From NCBI GenBank assembly GCA_003024985.2, contig PXIH01S0007047.1: a stretch of 14,038 nucleotides of DNA; one strand, given 5' to 3'. The DNA is from Euperipatoides rowelli. Lineage: Eukaryota > Onychophora > Udeonychophora > Euonychophora > Peripatopsidae. Position numbers and translations under genes: made by a program. The notes under the pieces are model-generated. The model saw only the letters and a program-made list of their open reading frames with translations. It did not search any database and was not told the DNA's origin. Positions 8,403-14,038 of this stretch are shown here, piece after piece; positions within the stretch are counted from its first letter, which is position 1; every line of letters starts with the position of its first letter.

Positions 8403-9104
8403 AACTAGCAAGATAATTTATATTTACAATGTAACATATACATCGGATCTTCCTAACAATATATGTTAATTTACTATTATTGATTTATCATAACATTATA
8501 TCCTGTAAAAACATTACAACGTTTTGAATAATATTTCAATACTGTAATAATAATAACAACTTGATTTTTCATCAGGAACAAAATTTTCACAATTAGAATT
8601 AAACATCCAAGTTAATATAGGTAATCTGCTGGTAACCAAAGACTCCTCAGAAATTAAGGACTCAAAAGGATTAGCAGTTGGAACAGGTTTCATTGTACTT
8701 TAGAAAGAAACTATTGGTATTCTGCCTCTCTTACCTTTACCCTGTCAGTCACTATTCTCAGACCAAGAGTTCACCCCATGTTCCCCATATCCACACATGC
8801 CATCATCCTCAATAATCAAAGTACCTTCATCTTTAGGAGATTTCAGCCATTCGAGAATCTAATACTGGTAAAAAAAATCTGAACACTCTGACAGAACCTC
8901 ACATGTATGGGTTCTGCATCCTGGTATGAATGCAGTCCCACAACCAACTCACTATTGGTCTGACTCCAAAATTACATATCTCCAAATTCTCAGAATTGCT
9001 CAATTACTACCTCTACTCTTGATCATTCCATAAAAGTAAATATTGACACCAATAACTCCTCTAATTGGCCCAATATATCTAAAGGCTCCAAGCACTTCAA
9101 AATC

Positions 9105-9146
9105 TTTGTAATGTCTCCTACTATTTGGAGTAGGAGACATTACAAA
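9105..9146. repeat. Perfect 18-bp hairpin with 6-base loop
   Basis: The arm tttgtaatgtctcctact (9105-9122) and its exact complement (9129-9146) enclose atttgg. It stands alone with no nearby T-run on either strand that would suggest a terminator, and nothing longer folds around it. Confidence 0.95.
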
Positions 9147-9534
9147 ATTCCAATAAACAACAGCCTAGATAAACTGTTACCTAAATTAACTATAAAAACC
9201 TAACCAATAATTTGTATTAATTAAACAGCATGATAGACATCATGTGACAGTGTGAATGATGATGCGAAAATGAATTTTCAATTTGTAAAAAAAAAAAATA
9301 GATTCTTTAATTTTTCCTGCCAATCCTTTCTAGCTATCATCAGACATAATAAATTGATCAATACAGAGAAGATACATGAATAGTCTATGGAGAGAACAAA
9401 CACTTTTACTAAGTAGACATTCCTAAAATTCAGCTGAATATACACTATATTATTTTAATTAAGAACAGATTTAAGAACCAAATAATTTAAAAAAAAATTG
9501 ATATTGCTGATAATTTGTGAAGATAATTAATTAC

Positions 9535-9684
9535 CTTCAGGATCATATTCTACATTTTCATCTTCAAACGGTCCATTACGCTGAATAATTTCTTGTAAAA
9601 TAATAGCAAAACTATATACATCAGACTTTTGGTTTGGTGGTAGTGTTTTATCACGGAGAAGCTCAGGAGCCTTCCATAAGAGTT
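9535..9684 (-). CDS. Receptor guanylate cyclase, pseudokinase-domain exon (APE and subdomain IX region)
   Basis: This internal exon of 150 bp has its acceptor ttaccag at 9686-9685 and a GTAATT donor at 9534. Its first two bases complete the codon left open by the exon at 13791-13959 (A plus AA gives Lys), and it ends again in phase 1. It encodes LLWKAPELLR, which carries the APE motif, then a charged linker, then SDVYSFAIILQEI. The last part corresponds to subdomain IX, where the usual D-x-x-S-F-G is D-V-Y-S-F-A here, so the conserved glycine has become alanine. It continues into NGPFEDENVEYDPE, which leads to the alpha-helical C-lobe. Because both borders are in phase 1, skipping this exon would keep the reading frame while removing the APE segment and subdomain IX. 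No expression evidence is available from sequence alone. Confidence 0.95.
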
Positions 9685-10380
9685 CTGGTAAATGTAAAAT
9701 AGCAATATATTAATAATTCTAATTTAGAATAATAGTGCTGAAATATTAATAAAGGCAAATATAATCTTAATAATACAGAAATATTAAAAAATTCGTACAC
9801 AGACAGATTATGACAAAATGATTTATAACCATTAAGCTAAAATTATACACTAAAGATTAGCACATAAATTTATCAAAAATACACATGGATATTATAAATG
9901 CATACATAACACTATGTTGAAAGGAAATTCCAAAATGTAAAGTCTGATGCTATATCATTATATTATGATCTATTACTCCAACAATGAGTGTAAAACTAAA
10001 AATCAAACAATATTAGGTGTATGCTTTGTACAACTTACTCCTGCTTCCTATGAAAAAAGTAAAAAGGTAGTCATTAATAAAGAGCTGATTTCCAAAATCA
10101 GACAAGTAAACTGTTTTTAATTTCCTAGAAATTATTTTTTAAGATTTTTCCAATTTTATACGTTCAATAAACTTAAAATGTGTTGAGAATTACAATGTGT
10201 GGATTCAATGAGAGATTTATGTTTATAAAAAAAAAAAAAAAAAGGAAAAAAATCTTGTAATAAAATGAAGTCATTTGAATATAGCTTTTTTGGCAAGAAA
10301 ATTATGGATATTGTGGATTTTGCATAGGATTTTAATAATAAAAAAAATCACCTTAATTTACAAACAAGATTACAATAATA

Positions 10381-11253
10381 AACAAGAAAACATATGACAG
10401 CATCTGATAGGTAAACAAACAAACAAATGACGGCATAAGGCAGTATTTGATAGGTAAGTACTAAACAAAAAACATTAAGCAATATTTGATATGTAAACAA
10501 ACATATGACAGCATATGATAGGTTAACAAACATACATATGACAGCACAGGTAAACAAACAACATATAACAGCATCTGATAGGTAAACAAACATATGACAC
10601 CACCATATAACAACTAGCATATAACATCTGATAAAACAAACATATGACAGCAACTAACAAGTAAACAAACATATGACAGCATCTGATAGGTAAACAAATA
10701 AACATATGACAGCATTACATGTAAACAAAAAACATAAGGCAGTATTTGATAGGTAAACACTAAACAAAAAACATAAGGCAATATTTGATAGGTAAACACT
10801 AAACAAAAACATAAGGCAGTATNCAGTATTTGATAGGTAAACACTAAACAAAAAACATAAGGCAATATTTGATAGGTAAACACTAAACAAAAACATAAGG
10901 CAGTATTTGATAGGTAAAGAAACATATGACAACATCTGATAGGTAAAGAAACAAACATATGTCAGCATTATAAGTAAACAAACAAGCATAAGGCAGTATT
11001 TGATAGGTAAACAAAGAAACATATGACAGCATATGATAGGTAAACAAACGTTATGATAGAAGCTGAAAGGTAAAAAAACATATGGCAACATCTGAAAGGT
11101 AAAAAAAAATGACAGCATATGATGATTAAACAAAGAAACATAATTATAACAGCATCTGATAGGTAAACACACAAATATTTGATAGCATCTAATAAACAAA
11201 CATATGACAGCTTCTCTGACAGGTAAACAAACATACAACATCATTTGATATAT
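10381..11253. repeat. Minisatellite A: 30-40 bp units with gataggtaaacaaa
   Basis: About 25 imperfect units follow the pattern catatgacagcatctgatag then gtaaacaaa. A sub-family near 10730-10920 has longer units of about 40 bp reading acataaggcagtatttgata then ggtaaacactaaacaaa. The sub-family is far more homogeneous than the rest, so it expanded recently. An N at 10823 sits inside it. The minus strand is open across much of the array only because the unit lacks stops in some frames. Confidence 0.95.
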
Positions 11254-11346
11254 ATTTTCTGAACTGTTCTGAGTGCAATGTGCATTCTTAATGTAATTCA
11301 GAATATTCTGCAATAGCAGTGACTTCTTACTGTTGGCCACTCTCCG

Positions 11347-12270
11347 TGTCATTCTAATTCTAATTGGCTGTGTTATCTAATTGTCGTTCTACTTTCAATT
11401 TATTGTGCTATATCCATGTTATTCTAATTCTTAGTGATTGTGGTATTTCAGTTTCATTCTAATTCAAATGGGTTACGGTATTTCAGTTTCATAGTTATTC
11501 TAATTGGTTGTGCCATTTCAGTGTGTTTAAATTCAAATTTATTGTGATATGTTATTGTCATTCTAATTCTTATTGGTTGCAGTGTTTCAATGTCACAATA
11601 ATTTGAATAGGTTGTGGTATTTCAGAGTCATGCTAATTCTAGTTGGTTGTGCTATTTCAGTATCACTCTAATTGGATGTGCTATGTCAGGGCCATTATAA
11701 TTGGTTATGCTATCTAAGTGTCATAAAAAATTATAATGGGTTGTGGTATTTTGTTGTATACTAATTTGAATGGGTTGTGCTATCTCATATAATACTAATT
11801 CTAGTTGGTTGTGCTATTTCAGTATCACTCTAACTCTAATTGGCTGTGCTATATCAGTGTGTCATTATAATTATAATTGGTTTTGCTATCTTAGTGGCAT
11901 CAAAATATAATGAGTTGTGGTATTTCATTGTATACTAATTTGAATGGGTTGTGCTATCCATATAATACTAATTCTAATTGGTTGTGCTATCTCAGTGTCA
12001 TTCCAGTTTTAAATTTTTGTGCTCTCAGTGTCATACTATTTATAATTGATTTAGCTATATCATTGTTATACTAATTATCTTTGTTTGTGCTATTTCACTG
12101 TCATTCCACTTCTAATTGTTTTTGCTATATTGGTGTCATTCTAATCCTAACTGGATTNTGCTATCTCCACATTATTTTGATTAGTATGCCATCTTAATGT
12201 CATTCTGATTGGTTTTAATTTCTAACATTCATCTGATTAATTGTATGGTCTATGTGTATCATTCTGATCA
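11347..12270. repeat. Minisatellite B: 35-bp units with attctaattggttgtgctatttcag
   Basis: About 26 diverged units have a spacing of 35 bp (for example ttcag at 11586, 11621 and 11656, the first reading ttcaa) and occasional 29-bp variants. The consensus is roughly gtcattctaattcta, attggttgtgc, tatttcagt. An N lies at 12158. It begins only about 90 bp after minisatellite A but shares no unit sequence with it. Confidence 0.95.
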
Positions 12271-13790
12271 CTGTGCACTCTGAGGAAAGCAGTGGCATCA
12301 TATGAAAAGTCAGCTTTCTTTTAAAGGGTAAAATTTATGTTAGATAGAATGTTTGAAAGCCTAATGTTAATTAGGCTATTTGAATGTTTAATATTAAATT
12401 ATATGATAGTTGGGATTCATAACAGGGATCACTAAATCACTATTTCTAAACTGGGACACTTTCAAATGGATAATTAAAATAAGGTTCATTTTCTAATTTG
12501 TTAATATTTGTAATAATACTTTGCCTTATATATAATATTTTTTCAACTTGAAAATTTGTTTATTAAAATTGTCTAAATATCCTTCAATAGACTATTGTTT
12601 AGTGATATAAATTTTAACACTACAAATAACAGCAGTCTCTGTGACCAATGACTAGAGTATTTTCATACAACAGCTCAGAGTAAAACAGAACACAATTTTT
12701 GTTTAGGTGCCAAGGTGAAGTAGCACAAATCGTTAAAGATAAGAAATACCATTTATTTTAATGCACATAATAAATCCTTTGTTATTTGATAGGTATAGAA
12801 TCATGTTTGATTGATGTAATGAGATGCATAGGTTTATCAAGACTTTTTATTGTTAAAACAACAAACATATATTCAAATTTATACAATACCCTATCTCATT
12901 GTTCTTCAATCTTTTTATTTATTTATTTTAATTTCAGGATGGTATTGTACTATTTAAATATACATCTACTCTAATCATTGCAAAAGGTTCAATGAACTTT
13001 CGATAACTTTTTCTTTCACCTTCTTGAGGTTGGTGAAAGAGTAATTAGATAGTCAAAATATGAATGGTAAGTGAGATCATCCACTACTTTACAATATTTT
13101 AATTTTTTCAGAAAGTAAATTTTGGAATGATCCTCTTCAAAAGATCTCTGTGACACCGATTTTAAAAACTGTTCTTTTAAATCAGTTTTTAAAAAGGGTT
13201 TGCAATACAAAAATTATATTATGCTAAAATGAATTACATTTGAGATCAATCCATTTGAGAGGTTAAAGGTTAATAGTCAATTAACTACAGCAATTACCTT
13301 GAGACACCTTTGAGAACCAAAACTTTACTACTTTATTATTACAGCCTTATATTAGTTAAATGTTCTACAAGGTTAGAACATATAACGGGTATGTGTTGGA
13401 CTCGGATAATAAAATAATTTAAAAATATATAGCCTATATTAAAAAAATGATTATATTTAGTTCAAATATTTAGTACTTATAGTAAAAAGTTAAGGCCAAT
13501 AAAAACTAATGTCTTGCTTCTCTTATCTTTACCATGAAATCAGCATCCCACCTCAACATCCTTCTTTTTTTTTTTTTTAAGGAATATTGTAGTATTTAGG
13601 CATTTTTATTGTACTTATTACCATAAGTTGGGCTATTTCAGCATGGAAATTATTTGTCATTTAACTTTATAAATAAATACCCCTTAACAGACATGATTTT
13701 ATTGATCAGGCAATGGAAGAGAAACAATAAAAAAAAATTTAGTAGCCTAAACTTTCATAAATAAATGATAATAATTAAGTCCTATATTAC

Positions 13791-13959
13791 TTTGTTGAGA
13801 AAATCCTTCAGTAGGAGGATTTTTGCTTGCTACAAATTGTCGGAGACCTCGAAGACCAAATCCTGTCACTTTTAAGACAAACCTACCATCAATAACACAA
13901 TTGGAAGACCGGAGATTACCATGATAAAGAATTGGGGAAGAATGAAGATAAGCCATACC
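13791..13959 (-). CDS. Receptor guanylate cyclase, pseudokinase-domain exon (catalytic-loop and DFG region); internal exon of a larger gene
   Basis: This internal exon of 169 bp encodes 56 codons plus one base. It follows an acceptor ending in tatatag (AG at 13961-13960) and ends before a GTAATA donor at 13790. It starts in phase 0 and ends in phase 1. The peptide begins [10 protein letters not shown], followed by [20 protein letters not shown], which is the signature of the kinase homology domain of natriuretic-peptide-receptor-like membrane guanylate cyclases. In that family the domain is a pseudokinase inside the cell that binds ATP and relays ligand binding to the C-terminal cyclase, which makes cGMP. 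The HRD aspartate is replaced (HGN), as is usual in the family. The DFG motif reads GFG here (codon GGA), which is unusual because most family members keep the aspartate. The upstream exons lie outside the window. The family assignment is secure; the subtype (peptide receptor or orphan) is not decidable. Confidence 0.95.
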
Positions 13960-14038
13960 CTATATATAAAAAAAGGATTTGATAAATAAAAATAAAATAT
14001 TTAAATAAAAATTATACATGTAGGCTATTAATATTCAT

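Larger units (their letters stand above)
7688..9534 (-). other. Guanylate cyclase intron (1,847 bp)
   Basis: The intron is bounded by GT at 9534-9533 and AG at 7689-7688. It contains the miniature hAT-like element at 8094-8402 and the hairpin at 9105-9146. The stretch 7690-8086 is very AT-rich with no feature seen. The stretch 8410-9100 is somewhat less AT-rich, but I recognise no gene or repeat in it. Confidence 0.9.
9685..13790 (-). other. Guanylate cyclase intron (4,106 bp)
   Basis: The intron is bounded by GT at 13790-13789 and AG at 9686-9685, and the flanking exons are in compatible phase. Besides the two minisatellites listed separately, it holds AT-rich unique-looking sequence. In 9685-10380 I see nothing beyond a poly-A run at 10229-10244. 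In 12270-13790 I see only short hairpins (9-bp arms 13012-13020 and 13032-13040; 12-bp arms 13160-13171 and 13183-13194) and a poly-T run near 13565-13579. Confidence 0.9.

Noticed and set aside
8085-8411. 108-codon minus-strand open frame
   Set aside because: It lies across the miniature hAT-like element and poly-T tract (giving runs of lysine), and its ends coincide with the target duplications.
10348-11352. Long minus-strand open frames (up to 232 codons) with repeated YLSDAVICLF-like peptides
   Set aside because: They are translations of minisatellite A; several overlapping frames are open at once, they run across the N, and there is no start or splice context.
10381-12270. CRISPR-like repeated arrays
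   Set aside because: Units are directly tandem and degenerate with no unique spacers, and the context is an animal intron.
13016-13210. 64-codon minus-strand open frame as a further guanylate cyclase exon
   Set aside because: It shows no similarity to the pseudokinase, the flanking exons already join in frame without it, and it includes two short hairpins.

Overview
The window looks like AT-rich intronic DNA from an animal, most likely an invertebrate. The base composition, long introns with GT/AG borders, a receptor-type guanylate cyclase, and several decayed DNA transposons and minisatellites all point that way. A mollusc is possible because the transposon families look familiar from molluscs and other invertebrates, but nothing here fixes the taxon. 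Four single N bases (5772, 6603, 10823, 12158) show a draft assembly; all lie in repeats.

The only recognisable intact gene is on the minus strand. Three consecutive exons (13791-13959, 9535-9684, 7519-7687) join with matching phases. They encode the C-terminal two thirds of the pseudokinase (kinase homology) domain of a membrane receptor guanylate cyclase of the natriuretic-peptide-receptor type. The earlier exons (receptor domain, membrane segment, kinase N-lobe) lie beyond the right edge of the window. The coiled-coil and cyclase exons must lie beyond the left edge, because none was found in 1-7518. Almost everything else is intron: 4,106 bp between the first two exons, 1,847 bp between the next two, and at least 7,518 bp downstream.

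Layout of the large left intron, left to right. 1-900 is AT-rich, with a possible small DNA transposon at about 113-647 and a hairpin at 733-803. 960-1800 and 3290-4410 are two pieces of one minus-strand transposon-borne gene. They are riddled with stops and frameshifts and are split by about 1.5 kb of later insertions, including a polyadenylated-looking block (1800-2235) and a perfect palindrome (2837-2870). 4800-6958 is an array of units of about 160 bp, interrupted by an unrecognised block of about 890 bp with an 83-bp tandem duplication and by a clean 517-bp foldback transposon with target-site duplications. 6982-7290 is a plus-strand fragment of a Tc1/mariner-type transposase, flanked on its other side by an inverted copy of the 160-bp repeat.

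The middle intron (7688-9534) carries a 309-bp hAT-like miniature element with 7-bp target duplications and a perfect 18-bp hairpin. The right intron (9685-13790) is dominated by two adjacent but unrelated minisatellites, 10381-11253 and 11347-12270.

No prokaryotic operon, CRISPR array, tRNA or rRNA gene was seen. The transposon pieces are relics sitting inside the cyclase gene and have no visible functional link with it, although the GTAAACA-rich array could have regulatory potential.
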